Shown here in pieces: positions 45,990 to 57,910 of a stretch of 64,000 bases of DNA. The DNA is from Symbiodinium natans (lineage: Eukaryota; Sar; Dinophyceae; Suessiales; Symbiodiniaceae), in the NCBI GenBank assembly GCA_905221605.1, contig CAJNDS010002761.1:1-64000 (forward strand). Reading direction: 5' to 3'. Made by a program: the position numbers and the translations under genes. The notes below the pieces were generated by a model. It was given only the letters and a program-made list of their open reading frames with translations. It was not told the DNA's origin and did not search any database. Numbering within the stretch: the stretch's first letter is position 1; every line of letters starts with the position of its first letter.

Positions 45990-48900
45990 TGCACCCCAGG
46001 TTCTTTCGCGGGTGTCAGTGGAGGTGTAACTAATCAAGACAGTTAACGGGGTTCGCTCGTAGTTTGAGGGCATCACCTCCAACCAGAAGAATCCTAACAT
46101 TAATCTTGTTTTGGCTTTTGTGCTTCCCGCGATCTTCCCAGCCTCACGGGTCTCACGCCCGGGCCGTTGTTCTGCGCTGGATGTACCTGTATGTTTCTGT
46201 TGCCCAACTAGTTCTAAAGTCCGCGCCTGCCTGTGCCATCCCGGTGTAGCAGCACTGCTTAGCGTGGACCTGCTCTTGAAGACACCCCCTGCCGCCCCGT
46301 CGGCCGCAGGCCCGTAGGCTCTGCGTTGCTCTGCTCGACATATTGCATAGCTGCATATAGCTCTTGACTTGACGTACCTGACCTCGCCGCTCACCTCACC
46401 AGAGGGAAGAAGTTCAACTTCTAAGGTGAGCATGGACAGTGCTGTTGCCACGGTTCTTATAGCATGGGCTACTGGGGTCTGGGTGTCTCAGCGAAGTTTT
46501 TTTTGCGGTGGTCATGGCGCTGTTCAGAGCGCCCTTGCCTGGGGCAGCGCAACCGGTGGTGGCGGCTCGGCAGGAGTTCGGCGAGCATGTGCACGGTGCC
46601 ATTATCACTTTTCGAGGACCATTCTAGGATCTGAACACGTTTGACACTGTGGTTTGAGATCCGCTGTGCTTTTCTGGCTAACCAAGGTGTCACGAACAAT
46701 CAGTTGGAAACCCGGAGCTCGACAGCATGGTACCGTTTGTACCGCCGTTTGTAAGGCCGTTTGTACCATCGCTGTACGTGCTCCAGACATCTTCAGACAT
46801 CCCCTGCTTCATCTCACGTGGCTGAGGTCCGGCCCGCTTCTTGTGCGAGACTGAGACTGGCACCTTGCAAAGCCTGATGCGCAGCCAGCAGTCCTTGGTC
46901 CTTCCCATCTCACGGTCCCCAAGCACGAGGCCCACTTTGCGTGTGCGGTCGCAGACGCCGCCACGGTTCAAGAGTGCGGCCCGTCTGCGTTTGAAAATGC
47001 GCTTCAAGTGCGCATCAAGGCGTGCGTTTCAAGGCGGCCACAGAGAATTCGACTGGGAACCCGCCAACTGGACCAAGGTCACCCGTCCCTGCGGCAATGC
47101 GGCCGCCCAGACATGTCTTGCATCGAGCAGCATCTACAGTGACCATAGTGCTTGGGGTCCCGACTGGGGGAGAGTTGGTGCACGGATGTGCACTGGGAGT
47201 GACCGGCGCCCGGGCCAGGAAGGGTCACCGTTTGTGACGCCGCGACGCGCCGGGGCCTTCCTGGGGCCATCCGGCCTGTGATGTGCAAGCTCGGTGCCCT
47301 GCATGGCGTGTTGTGCGAACTTCTGCGCGCGCTCTCAGGCCAAAGGCCATGCTGAAGCCAGGGCCGCGATCTTGGAGCCTTGCAGGGAGTGGAGCCTGAT
47401 GACGCCATGAAGTTGTTGTGAAGCCCGGCACTGAGCTGAGGCTGCAAGCCTGGCTTCCCTGACCCCGATGAAGGTCAGGAGCTTTAGCCGGGCCCAGCCG
47501 GTTTTTGCACGGGTTGGGAGCCTCGCAGCCACATCGCAGCCTTAAAGCGAAGCTCCACAAGGCGGTCAAGGTGGTCAAGCCCGGACCGGCGGAAGCGCCG
47601 CGGGCCGAGAACCGCAGGATAATCGTCGAAAGGGCGGACGAGGCCAGCGTTGTGGCTGGTGGTATACTGCTGTGGGGGAGGGCAGAAGAGAACGGTGAAA
47701 CATCAGGAGTCCCTCGCAAACCTGATAGAACCCACGAACCCGAATGCAGAAAGCAGTCGCCTATAACGTAACAACAACGCAATATAAACGAAACGTCGGT
47801 CAATCGGATCATTGTGCATGAAGTTCTTGCGTAGTCGAACCCACATCTAACCCACCCGCACCCCACCGACCCTCACCCCACCCACCCACATCCCACCCAC
47901 CCACGTCGGTGGCGGTGGTCTTGTGGTGCTGTGGTGGTGGTCCGCCGTGGTACCTTGTGGCTGTGGTACCTCGCGGTGGTGGTTCGTGGTGGTGGTCCGT
48001 GGCGGTGGTCCGTGGTGGTGGTCCGTGGTGGTGGTGGTGGTGTTCGTGGTGGGATGTGGGTGGGTGGTGTGGGTGGACAGGTGGTGGTGGTGGTACCTGG
48101 TGGTGCTGGTTGTTGTGCTTGCTGTGCTTGTGCCATTTGTTACCTCTTGCTTTGCCCGCTTCTTCTGCTCTGTCGAAGGTGGAAACGGTTTGTGCGCACT
48201 GCTCTCCTTCCATGCTGAAACTGTACAGGCAAAAACAGGTGTGCACGAACACTGGCGTGCCATTGTGTAGAGTGTAAAGGCTCGGCGGTAAGGCCCCAGG
48301 TTTTCAAAACTGCGCAGTTGATGTGCCGAGGCCTCCCTTGCCGATGCTTCTGGGAGGGGAGGCGGGGATTTCAACTCGCAAGAACTCTTCAATTCGCCAA
48401 GCTTCAAGCCCCGTCAAACTGCTGGGTCAGGATGCCTGCAAACTTGCAGTTCAGCCGTCCAAAGCTAAGGCTCGTCGTTGGAGCATACTGGCCTCTGCCT
48501 CTGCTTCCCCAAACGCGCAGGTTCCGGAGACCACAACCAATGATGAGTATGTGGCGGCCCTCAAACGTGAGTTCCATGCAGCCCTGGTCCGTGTCTTACT
48601 TGGTGTCCGAGCCACCCGCGCCTCTACTTGTGGCGCCTGCATGTGGGAGGCACGCACCCTGGACAAGGCATCAGAGGAGAAGGCCTCTGATCAGTGTTGC
48701 GGCAGCTCGCGTGGCGTTGGTGACGGCTCCGTTGCGTGCTCCCACGTTTGAGGCCGAGCTGCAGCAGGAACTTGCAAGCGCAGCGACGGCTTCTCAGGAG
48801 CGACCCTGCGCATCCCTGCGGTTAGCACAGGGTTCTCAGGATCGATCTGCGTTGAGAGTAAAGCAGACAGCAAAGTAAAAGCTGGCCCACGCGCTTGATT

Positions 48901-51900
48901 CAGCTTGATTATCTTAGAGTTTTACAGGGCTCTTGCGTGGCCTTGTCCGCTCCCGGATTGAATTTGCGTTGCCCAGAGTCCCCAAAGCGTGAGTGAACCG
49001 CGAGTGGTCCGTGGAGGAGCACTTGCAGAAGCTGGTTGACACCCAAGCGGCCGGGGACATTTGTAGCAGGGGCTTCATCAAGGGGACACTCATATGGGAG
49101 GCCGAAATGTCGGAGCTCAAAGAAGCCGTCATGAGGCTTGAGGCCCGTCAAAGCGGCTGCATCCGTGATGTATCAAATCGTAATCTCAAATCGCAATCTG
49201 CACCTCTGGCGCTTACGTGTGGGATGCATGACTTCCGCACGAGGCAGCTGCCAGGTGCTGGGAGGCGGACAAGGCCACTGATCAGCGATGTGGCTGTTCC
49301 AGTGGTGACTGCTACGGTGATGTACGTTTGCTTCTGAGGCCGAACTGCAGAAAGAACTCGCCATCGCAGCAGCGGCTTCTCAGGACGGCTAGTGAGCATC
49401 AGGTAGCAAGCAATCCTGTGCCAAGGGCGTGGGTGCAGGGGTGGTGCAGGGCTGCGACAGATCTGTCGCCGGGGGAAGGTCCTGTTGAGGTGCCATGGAG
49501 CGTCAGATGCGTCAGCTAGCAGCTAGTGAGTGTCACGTAGCAACCTATCCGGTTGCCAAGGGCTTGCGCACGTATCGCGGGCATCAGGGGCCTGGGTCAG
49601 TGGATGGGGGGTGGTGTCTTCCTGTGCGTTGAGGGCCCTGGGCCCGCGAAATCCTGCAACGACGTTGCGCTTTTTCGGTGGCCTCTTCCTGTGCTTTGAG
49701 GTGTGGGTCCCGTGTAGCAGCCAATCCTCACACAGGGCAGGGTAAAGTAGAAGCTGAACAATGAGAATGCCCGTCCGAGTGAACCGTCTGTTGTCCGTGG
49801 AGGAGTACTTGCAGAAGCTGGTCCTGAACCAGGCGGCCGTGGGACATTTGTAGCAGGGCTTCATCAGCGTGAGATTCATGGGAGGCCGAATTGACAGAGC
49901 TCAAAGAAGCAGTCATGAGGCTCGAGGCGAACACGTCAAAGCGGACGCATCAACCGTTGCAATCAGCACCTGCCTGCATGTGGGAGGCACGGCATCTGGA
50001 CAAGACCGATGCTAAAGAAAGCTGTTGGGCAGCCGAGAAGGCCTTTGATCAAACGGACTAACATATACTTTAAGTGTTGTTGCAGCGCCTAGCTGTGGTG
50101 TCTTTACTGTTATACATTCGAGGCCGAGATGCAGGGAGATCTCGCAAGAGCAGCAGCAGCTGCTCAGGAACGATTTCTATGTTCAGCAGAAGCTGATTGG
50201 TGTGACACAGCCAGTCCTGGCGCAGCGTCCACGCGCACATGTTACCGTGACATAGAAGCTGGCCAACGAGTTTATCCGTCTTGGAGTCTTATAGGGCTCT
50301 TGCGTAGCCTTGTCCGCTCCCGGGTTTGAACCTGCCATGCTCCAGCGTCCCCAATTGCAAGAGTGAACTGTGTATGGGCCGTGGAGGAGTACTTGAAGGA
50401 GCTGGCTGGCAATCAGGTGGCCGGGGGACGTTTGTAGCAGGGGCTTCACCAAAGGGAGACTCATATGGGAGGCCGAGATTGCGGAGCTGAAAGAAGCTGT
50501 CTTGAGGCTTCAGGCGCGCGGGTCAAATCTCGCACGTATCAAAGCGGCAATTTTGCACCTCTACCTTTTGCCGGGCGTGTGCGAGGCCGGGTTTCAGGAC
50601 AAGACAGCTCAAGAGAGCTGTTGGGCGGCCGAGAAGGCCCTTTGATCGATGTCATTAAAGTGTTTTGTGACAACGCACCCTTGCTTTGTTGACTGCTCTC
50701 TGTTCGGTTGTGTCACCTTTGAGGCCCAGCTGCAGCAAGATCTCGCAAGCGCAGCAGCAGCTTCTCAGGAGTGACTTGTGCATTGAGCATGCGGCGTGGT
50801 GTGACGTGACTTGTCAACTGTGTGAACCAGTAGCAAGGGCGCGCGCTTTCGCGCACGTCGCATGCCCAGGGCAGGATAGCATAGAAGCCGGCCCGCGGTT
50901 GAAAACTATTTGAAGTGCACTCTGGCGTAGTTCTGTCCACTGCCGGATTGCATCTGCCCGGCCCCGCCTCCCTCCAAAGCGTGAGCTGAGTAAGAAAAGG
51001 CTGAAGAAAAGGAAAAGAAAAGAACACGGTGACGCAAGTGAGTGTGAAATGCGTGAACCAGCAGGCAAGTGCGACCGTTCGTTGTGAAAACTTTGTAAAG
51101 TTGGGGGCTCTTGCGTGGTTCTGCCAAATCCTGGATCCGATTGCACTTGCCCTGCCCCGCCCCCCTCCAAAGCATGAGTTGAGCATATCGGCGGGTGGAG
51201 GAGTGCTCACAGGAGTTGGCGCGCAACGAGGCGGGGGAAGCTTCTTTCGTAGCGGGGGCGATCGGGCGGCTGTCAAGGGGAGCCTGGTGCGAGGTCAAGG
51301 TGGCGGAGCTGCAAGAGGCAGTCGCCAGCCTTCAGGCGCCTGCAAAACGGACACGAATCGCATGACACGCAACTACAAGTAAGTAAATGTTACACTAGAA
51401 AGTCAAATCACCAGAAGGACGCATTGCGTTGCTGAACGTTGCTCCGGCAGGCCTATGTGAAGGAGCAGGACGTCGCCCTGCTGAGCATGCATTACGAGCT
51501 CTACGAATTCAAGGCACATCTCGCAAAGCAGATCTTTGAGCAGGATCCGACATCGGCTTTCCGGCCTTTTTTGTCCTTGTGGAGTTGACGCCGCAGGCGC
51601 AGGTCCACGAGACGGCCAAGAAGGACTCCAACCGCGACGTGTGATGGGAATGCTCTGTCCTCTGTCCAGTGTACGTCGAAGCGCGGCCTCCAAATGAAAA
51701 AAACAAATCTCCGATGGATGTCCCTCTCGTGCTCGAGGCGCCATTTTTCGTTGACGGCATGGTGTGACATGCCGAAGTCATGCCGATGTGCCTATAGGAG
51801 GAGCTCTGGGACATCTCTGGTTCCAGCCAATGCTCACCTTTCTCTGCGAGGCCAGCAGTTCTCGGGGTTGGCGGTTCACTTGCGGTGGCGGTCGGAAGTG

Positions 51901-52747
51901 GGACTGCGAAGAGAAGCGCGCCCCTGCAGGGCTTCGAGCTCCCGGGACGCAGTCCTGCCGGGCCCCGTGCAGGAAGAGCTTGTACAACCTTGTGCACTTT
52001 TAAAGTGCTGCCTATAGATGCCACCAGCCTCCAATCGTTCCTCGTGTTTGCTTTGACCGTGCTTGTGGTGTCCTTATAGGAGGTAGCGCAGCAGACCGCG
52101 TCATCTCGCAGAGCACCCGCCGTGCTCTCACATACCTGACATGAAGCGTTCTTTCAACTGAGTCTTTAAAATTGAGACTGCCTAGGTGATTACACGGTGG
52201 CAGGATGCTGGGCTGTGGGGCCGTACCAAAGCATCCTTGCAAGATGGCCGCTTGGGGCAGGCGCGGAGCATTCTGTCGCGAGTGACCACGAGTGATGTGA
52301 AGCAGATTGACTGGGGGTGGCTGGGCAGGCCAGCCAGGGCGTAGAGCGGAAGGACGGCGTCGCGAAGGAGCAGTGTTGCGAGCGTTGCCAGCGTTGCCAG
52401 TGTTGCCCTTGTAGATGATCTTTCTGTTGAGTGTCTCCAGTTTACGATGGAAGCTATTCTCAAGTTGCAGGACATCTTGCGGCAATATGTTGAGCGCTAT
52501 GGGAAAAACCCGGAGCGTCCGGCACCTTGGCTTAGCAACGCCCCCCCTGGGCACAGGGCATGTTCACCCTCCCCCCCCTCCACCCAGCGCATGGAGAGAT
52601 CAAGCTGCTTTATCCCTTGCAACAGGCTTGTCGGAAGCAGTGCGCAATGCTCATGCGCCCCGCGCCAAGGACCAGCTCACGAAATTTGCGCAGAATATCG
52701 AGCAGCGCTTGCCCTTCACGTGGGCACGCGATGTCCTGGCAACTTAG
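45990..52747 (+). CDS. Coiled-coil-rich repeated gene, unit D copy
   Basis: Same exon order as unit B. Two points make it less damaged. The coil module at 48990-49150 keeps one frame through SVEEHLQKLVDTQAAGD and on to IWEAEMSELKEAVMRLEA, where A and B each carry one extra base. The module at 51190-51370 has TCA at about 51272 where A and B have TGA. However, the module at about 50390 still shifts frame and the early segment near 45840 has a stop (CTAGTTAAG). The tail exons are 51451-51555, 52186-52345 (RWQDAGLWGRTKASLQDG), 52445-52550 and one ending WARDVLAT at 52747. A short GTTGCCAGC triplication (52380-52408) is unique to D. Function unknown. Confidence 0.45.
47830..48110. repeat. C-rich / GTGGTGGT block, unit D
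   Basis: Counterpart of 29755-30010, with the same self-complementary 17-mers (about 47877-47893 and 48051-48067) and small length changes within the GGTGGT tract. Confidence 0.7.
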
Positions 52748-53009
52748 CAGACTAGGTGCTTGTTGTTTGTTTGATGTTGTGTGCTTCATGGGGGACGGGG
52801 CGTTTCTGTACCTCAAGACGTCGAGCAACAACTTTCAACTCGAAGCCTGTAGCATCCCGAGAAAGTGCGAAGAACAGCACAAACAAGCGCACTCAAGGAA
52901 AGCCAGGAGAGTCTTAATTTTAATGCTACGCGACCCGCCTCGGCCCGGCCCAGCGCATTTGCGTGAGCATGGTGATTCCGCAGCGCCCAAGTCGCTGGAC
53001 CCCAAGCAA

Positions 53010-53360
53010 TAAGGGTTGGGTTTAGGGTTTGGGGTTCCGGGTTTATGGTTTATGGTTTGGGGTTTAGGGTTGAGGGTTAGTTTAGGATTGAGGGCTTCGG
53101 GCTCAAGGTTCACGCTTTGGGGTTTAGGGTTTTTTTGGGTTTAGGGTTCAAGACGGTTCGGCTTGGATTGATCGTAGTGTTGAGCCAGGGCCCTCGGGGG
53201 CTGTAGGGGGGGTAGGGGGTGGGGGGGGAAGGGGGGCAGGGGAGCAAAGGGGGGAAGGGGGGGGGGTAGGAAAGGGGGGGGGGGGAGGGGAGGGGGGGGT
53301 TGTGAAGGTGAGGGTTGAGGCTTCGGGTTCGGGTTTAAGGTTTAGGGTTTAGGTTCAAGC
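53010..53360. repeat. Degenerate TTTAGGG-like tract with G-rich core
   Basis: Repeated GGGTTTAGGGTTT, GGGTTTATGGTTT and GGGTTGAGGG-like words at 53010-53150 and 53310-53360, separated by a long G-rich stretch. TTTAGGG is the plant-type telomere repeat, also reported for dinoflagellates. The copies are degenerate and internal, so this is an interstitial telomere-like tract, not a chromosome end. Confidence 0.65.
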
Positions 53361-53460
53361 TTTTCGCTCACACCAGTCAAAGGCTTCGGGCGGGAAAAGG
53401 GGGAAGGCGGGGGTGGGGTGGGGGTAGGGGGGGGGGGGGGGGGGGGGGTAGGGGGCCTGT
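53196..53460. repeat. Poly-G-rich tracts
   Basis: Runs of G broken by single A, T or C at about 53205-53300 and 53390-53452. They may be prone to polymerase slippage; lengths in the assembly are unreliable. Confidence 0.8.
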
Positions 53461-54250
53461 TCTGACAACCTATACACCTCCGGCCCGAGGCCTCGGCGGA
53501 TTTGGCTTGGGCCTGCTTGTGAGTTTTGCCCGACCTTTTGGTCCTCTTCACCGGGTCCGACGCTCTCACCTGCTAGCTTTCCGCGTGAGAGCTCGCAGTC
53601 CGCAGAGGTTGTTTGTCGGGGCTGCATGGGCTGGGGGGGGGGGTGTTGCAATCTTTTTTTGCTATACGAGCTGCTCAGAAAAGCGTGCAGAGCCCAGAGT
53701 GGTTTTCCTCATGCGGCCCGCTCAGGTTGTTCAAGTTTTCGAAGGTCATGCGAACCCTCATTGTCGTATTCGCTGTGACCAGATGTGATCCAGAAAGTCA
53801 TGTAAGGCAGCTGCCTGACTGACCAGCCGGCAGCGTCCCACCACCACACCTTGGCGCTTCGAACGTGGAGGCGCTTTCGGCAATTGCGCAGGGCGCGTGC
53901 GGAGTGCGTTCGGGGCGCCGGCCCGATCCGCGTCACACATCATGACAGCCAAGCCATTCTGGAATCCTTCTTGCGGGCTTTGGAGGCACCTTTACCGGCC
54001 AAGGATCGCCGCGAATGAAGCAGCCTCAAAAAACGGCATCGCTGCTGCCCAGGTTCTCGTGCCATTATTCTAGGACCATGAACATGTCTGACACTTTGGT
54101 TTGGCAGCTGATTGGCAGTTCACATGTTGTGTCATTGCAGTTGGCAGCAATTAATTGTGGACTTGAGCTCTCATGCCTTTCATGGTGCGTACACATCTGA
54201 CGCTGCATTTGCTTTGGATTCCGGCTCAAAGGGGTGGCAAAATCCTCCTG

Positions 54251-54694
54251 TCAAAGTCTCGATTGTGACTTGTCTGGCATGATTCCCTTCTTGTTGGGGC
54301 TTCCAGGGGAGGGGCCGTCGCAAACATGCATTTTTCTAGCGTTCTGGTTTGCAGGCGGTTGGTAGATGTGAGGCAGTGAAATTGCCCAGTGCTGCTGAAT
54401 GTTTCGCGTCCTCCCAAGGGAAGTTGACTCACCGGCTTTGGGGACATATACAGTGTGGAGGCCGACCTTGCTGCCAGACGTGTTGCATGCATGGAGGTGT
54501 ATAATCGCCAGGAATTTTAGAGAAGAGTTGCCAGCTAGTGCTGTTGTCCTCGGCAAGCTATGGTAGTTCTTTAAGTGCGCCCCACCCCCCCGGCCCAACA
54601 GGTCCCCCTTGAAAAGGTCCCCAAACATCACCGGAAGGTGGACAGGACTGGCGATGATGCTCCTACCAGTCCTTCGACCAGCGGCTTGGGTCAA
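54251..54694 (-). CDS. Unassigned minus-strand open frame
   Basis: A frame of about 147 codons with plausible composition (MFGDLFKGDLLGRGGGAH, FLAIIHLHACNTSGSKVGL, WAISLPHIYQPP). No stop interrupts it and it lies just beyond the array edge. No family recognised; it could be part of a mobile element or chance. Confidence 0.3.
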   Translation of the reverse strand: MTQAAGRRTGRSIIASPVHLPVMFGDLFKGDLLGRGGGAHLKNYHSLPRTTALAGNSSLKFLAIIHLHACNTSGSKVGLHTVYVPKAGESTSLGRTRNIQQHWAISLPHIYQPPANQNARKMHVCDGPSPGSPNKKGIMPDKSQSRL

Positions 54695-54752
54695 TTGATC
54701 TGAGCAGCTGAGTGCAGCTGATAAGCCCTTGCTTGTAATAAAAGCTCAAAAA

Positions 54753-54968
54753 ATGGCTTGCAGATGTGGAGGCTCTGACATTTTCGATCGCTATCGCACG
54801 CGCTTCCTCAAAACGGCTGCAATCCTGACCGATCTAGCGTGTAGCCTTGGTAGCCTACTCGAGTCTTTCCATCATTCTCAAGCAATCTGTGCTTTGGTTG
54901 TTCTCGAAATGACATGTCCGAATTGTTTGGACGAGCGTGCTGTTACCGTGCCGTTAAAGCCGAGCTGA
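54753..54968 (+). CDS. Small Cys-containing open frame
   Basis: ATG at 54753 gives 71 residues with MACRCGGSDIFDRY near the start and MTCPNCLDE near the end. The two Cys pairs (CRC, CPNC) are suggestive of a metal site, but no known zinc-finger pattern is complete. Could be an exon of a longer gene. Confidence 0.25.
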   Translation: MACRCGGSDIFDRYRTRFLKTAAILTDLACSLGSLLESFHHSQAICALVVLEMTCPNCLDERAVTVPLKPS

Positions 54969-55225
54969 GACATCAGGTGCAGAAGTCAGCTTCAAGGCTG
55001 CTGCTGGCTGGCACCCACACTGCTGCAGAGCTCACCACCGACCATGGCGTCCCGCTGGAGGCCTTCCTGTCGTGTTTATTTTTAAAACATTGTAAAACAT
55101 GTGTAAACATTTTTAAACTATAAACTGTATCTTTGCATGAAGCTAAAGTTCTGATCACGTTCGCGAGGCAGAACTGTCTAGTCCATAGGCTCAGATAGTT
55201 GGTGTCTGGGACGCATCCGAGGTTC

Positions 55226-55450
55226 AGCCTCCCACCACAACAGTCTACCACCCAAATCTTGGTCATGCCGCGTCGAGTCCTCGGCCTGTGGCAGCGCTGG
55301 TGGCTGAAGTGCTTGCGTTGTTCAATAGCCCGTCTGCTACACATCCAAGGATGCACAGTGACTTGTCCTCGCGGCAAATGAATGCCCTCGCTGCACTCTC
55401 AAAACCCGAATTGGCCGTGTGTGGATCCTCGTGTGCTTTGTTTGACCCGA
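55226..55450 (+). CDS. Candidate exon, unassigned
   Basis: A plus-strand frame reads VAALVAEVLALFNSPSATH and LSSRQMNALAALSKPELAV, a helix-rich, well-balanced composition. Exon boundaries are not resolved. Confidence 0.25.
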
Positions 55451-56686
55451 TCGTGTCTTTAACAAATGTTCTCAAGGCACAACCCATTTGGGGCGGCAGG
55501 TGGCCAGTTGCTGGGAGCTTGGCGTGCCCAATTGGATCTTCATGCACTTAGTGTGTGCTCTCATTGTCTGCAATCTCCGTGTAGCCGGAAGTTTTGGAAA
55601 CTCTTGATGTCTGAGAAGGCGGTGGAAAACGTCCTGGCGCAGGGCTCCGGCCCCTCGGCAGTGATGTGGCAGCATTGCCAAGCCCGCCACTTGAACTGCT
55701 CTCCCAGGAACTTCATGCAGTTCCAGCCAGGAGCAGGGGCAAGCCCAGGCTGCGCAGGTGCGGAGGGCGGCTGCGTAGGATCGGTAGTTCAGAGCATGAG
55801 CTTCAGCGTGAGAGATGGCTGTCTAAAGACTTGGAAGGCCGAAGAATTCACACAGGAGCTGCAGCAGCCAGTCTCCAGTCAGGCACCGCGCGGCGTTTAA
55901 AGGGAATAGGATTTCTCGGTGGGTTTTCGGTTACTGTTTTTTGTTGGAGTAATTGGAAGTATGATGGCATGTGATGGCACAGTATGGCTCCATCTGGCAT
56001 CTGAAGGATGGACTCAATTCAGAGTGGCCAAGCTGCATTCATGGGTGGCCCCCTGTTCAGGGGGCGCGCATCTTCTGTTCATAGTGTACCTTTTTGCGTG
56101 TGAAACATTGTGAACCCCCCCCAACATTCCTGAAATTCTACCAAGCTCCGGGGGAGCTGAGGACAGGTGCACAGTGCATGTGGCAGCTAGACGCCCGTGC
56201 TGTTTTTCCACCTGGCACCTGTGTTCCTCGGCAAGTACTGACGGCTGCAGGTTTGCCGGAAAGGTTTCTTTGTTTATGACTTGGCAGATTGGTGCCTTCG
56301 TTGCTGATAGATTCACCGCAAGGTATGGCCTGCAATTTTCATGACCGGCGATGGCTGCTTCACAGGTGGATCCCTCAGACGCCTTGACCCTAGAGACTCT
56401 AGTGGCCGCGAACCTGGTGACTCTTAGGTTTTCCTGTCGGCAGCGTACTTCCATCGCAGGATGTCACGCAGCAGGCATGTGTCCTTCGTTTTTCTGTATC
56501 GAGCGGGGAGAGATGACATGAAGATTTTTTGACCTACGCTTGACCATGACTTGCTGCGTTTCGATTCCGTGATGACCTGGTATGCGTGGCCTATAGCTGG
56601 GCTACAGCAAGTTGACATGTCCTTGAGAGCTGTATTTCCACAATCATAGCTATCGAGCCTTCTTTGAGTTTGTCAATTCATTGCAG

Positions 56687-56919
56687 TGCTCTCGGTGCCA
56701 CTTGCGACCCCAAAGGCACCAACAACGGGAGCGTCTCAGTCCGACGTCGCGCAGCCTCCGGTGACCGAGGCAGACGAGGAAGAGTATGACAACGCATATG
56801 ACAACGCAGAGTCCGAAAATTTTGATCTCCATGCCTGCGTGGTATATTTCGAAAAAGGGGGATACAGAAGGACTGAGAAGCTGCGGGAGGGTCTGCAGTC
56901 AAAGCACTTGAACAAAGCA
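56687..56919 (+). CDS. Candidate exon with acidic linker, unassigned
   Basis: Preceded by TCATTGCAG and followed by a GT at 56920, the frame reads a Thr/Pro-rich start, EADEEEYDNAYDNAESENFD, then CVVYFEKGGYRRTEKLREGL. A following exon may begin after TTTTTCAG at about 57030 in matching phase (NASNGSNGSTSPSAFGG). Family unknown. Confidence 0.35.
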
Positions 56920-57910
56920 GTTAGATTTGACATATAATGATGAATCTTATGATGGCATGTGGTTCTGTTCTGCCTTGGAGTGCCTTCCTCGCGGCTTCTC
57001 TCGGCATCTACATCTCTCGTCTTTTTCAGGCGAACGCCTCGAATGGGTCGAACGGCTCGACATCACCGAGTGCCTTTGGTGGAAGAGTGCGTTCGTTATT
57101 GCAACCCCCTGATTTTTCACAAGTCAGGAAATGGCATCAGCCGCACGTCCACCAGCCGAAAGCAGCGCCGCCGTTTGAAAGCAGCGAATACAGCAACTGC
57201 CGACTCTGTAAAGGGCCCTGCTGCAGACGAACAGCCCCTTGGAAGATTGCAGCAAGGCTTCATGCTTCATGCCGCCCTCCCCCTCCCCCACTATTCCATA
57301 TTATTCCACCGATGTCCCTATAGTGCCGTAGTGTGTTTGTGTGCTGCGTGACCCTGCATTGTGCTGGTGCTGGAGGCTAGAGAAGGCGCAGCCAGCACTT
57401 CCCGGTCTTGTGAACGGGCCCCGCGGCGCCCAACAGGTGGCCTGTTGCTTGATGTTGCTTGATGTTCCTAGATGTTGCTGCAGGTTGCTACGTGTTGCTG
57501 CCACATGTCGTGGTACGCGTCGCCTCCCTTTAGAGCTCGTAGAGTTGTAGAGAGCCTCATATACAGAGTCAAGATCTTCCGTGCGCATTGGGCAGGTCTC
57601 AGCTGCGCCAGCATGCCCTGGGCCTCTTCCCGAGTCGCTCGAAGAAGCTTGGAGCGTTGGAATGTGCGCAGCTGCCCAGTATGACTTGCATCTCTAGTTG
57701 CAGCCCCTACGAAACTTCACGCTGTCAAGTGCTGGCAGTGCAGCTTCGACGAGTGTTTCAGCTTCATGGTTTCGGGTTGCAGGCTTGGGGCCGTTTATCG
57801 GGTTTTAGGTACAAACGAGTTCCCAGTACGAGGCTACAGGCTACAGGCCATGTCGGCCCACAACTCTCAGTTCTCCAGCAAGTCTCAAGAGTCTTTTAGA
57901 GATTCCCAGT

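Larger units (their letters stand above)
45764..52876 (+). repeat. Array unit D (5'-truncated copy)
   Basis: Enters the unit at CACTTCATGACAGCCAAGCC (matching 27630 in B) and continues to the GTAGCATCCCGAGAAA tail. Near-identical to B over 46370-49400 and to A over 50350-52000, so it is a mosaic of the two. Confidence 0.9.
52877..54130 (+). repeat. Array unit E (terminal remnant, interrupted)
   Basis: Begins with the unit head (ACAAACAAGCGCACTCAAGGAAAGCC), is interrupted by the G-rich and TTTAGGG-like block at about 52990-53460, resumes at TTTGGCTTGGGCCTGCTTGTGAG (53510), and ends after AACATGTCTGACACTTTGGTTTGG (about 54105). It retains one exon-like segment (LRALEAPLPAKDRR near 53970). It marks the right edge of the array. 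Confidence 0.75.

Noticed and set aside
52990-53360. True chromosome end.
   Set aside because: The TTTAGGG-like copies are degenerate and array sequence continues on both sides, so this is internal.
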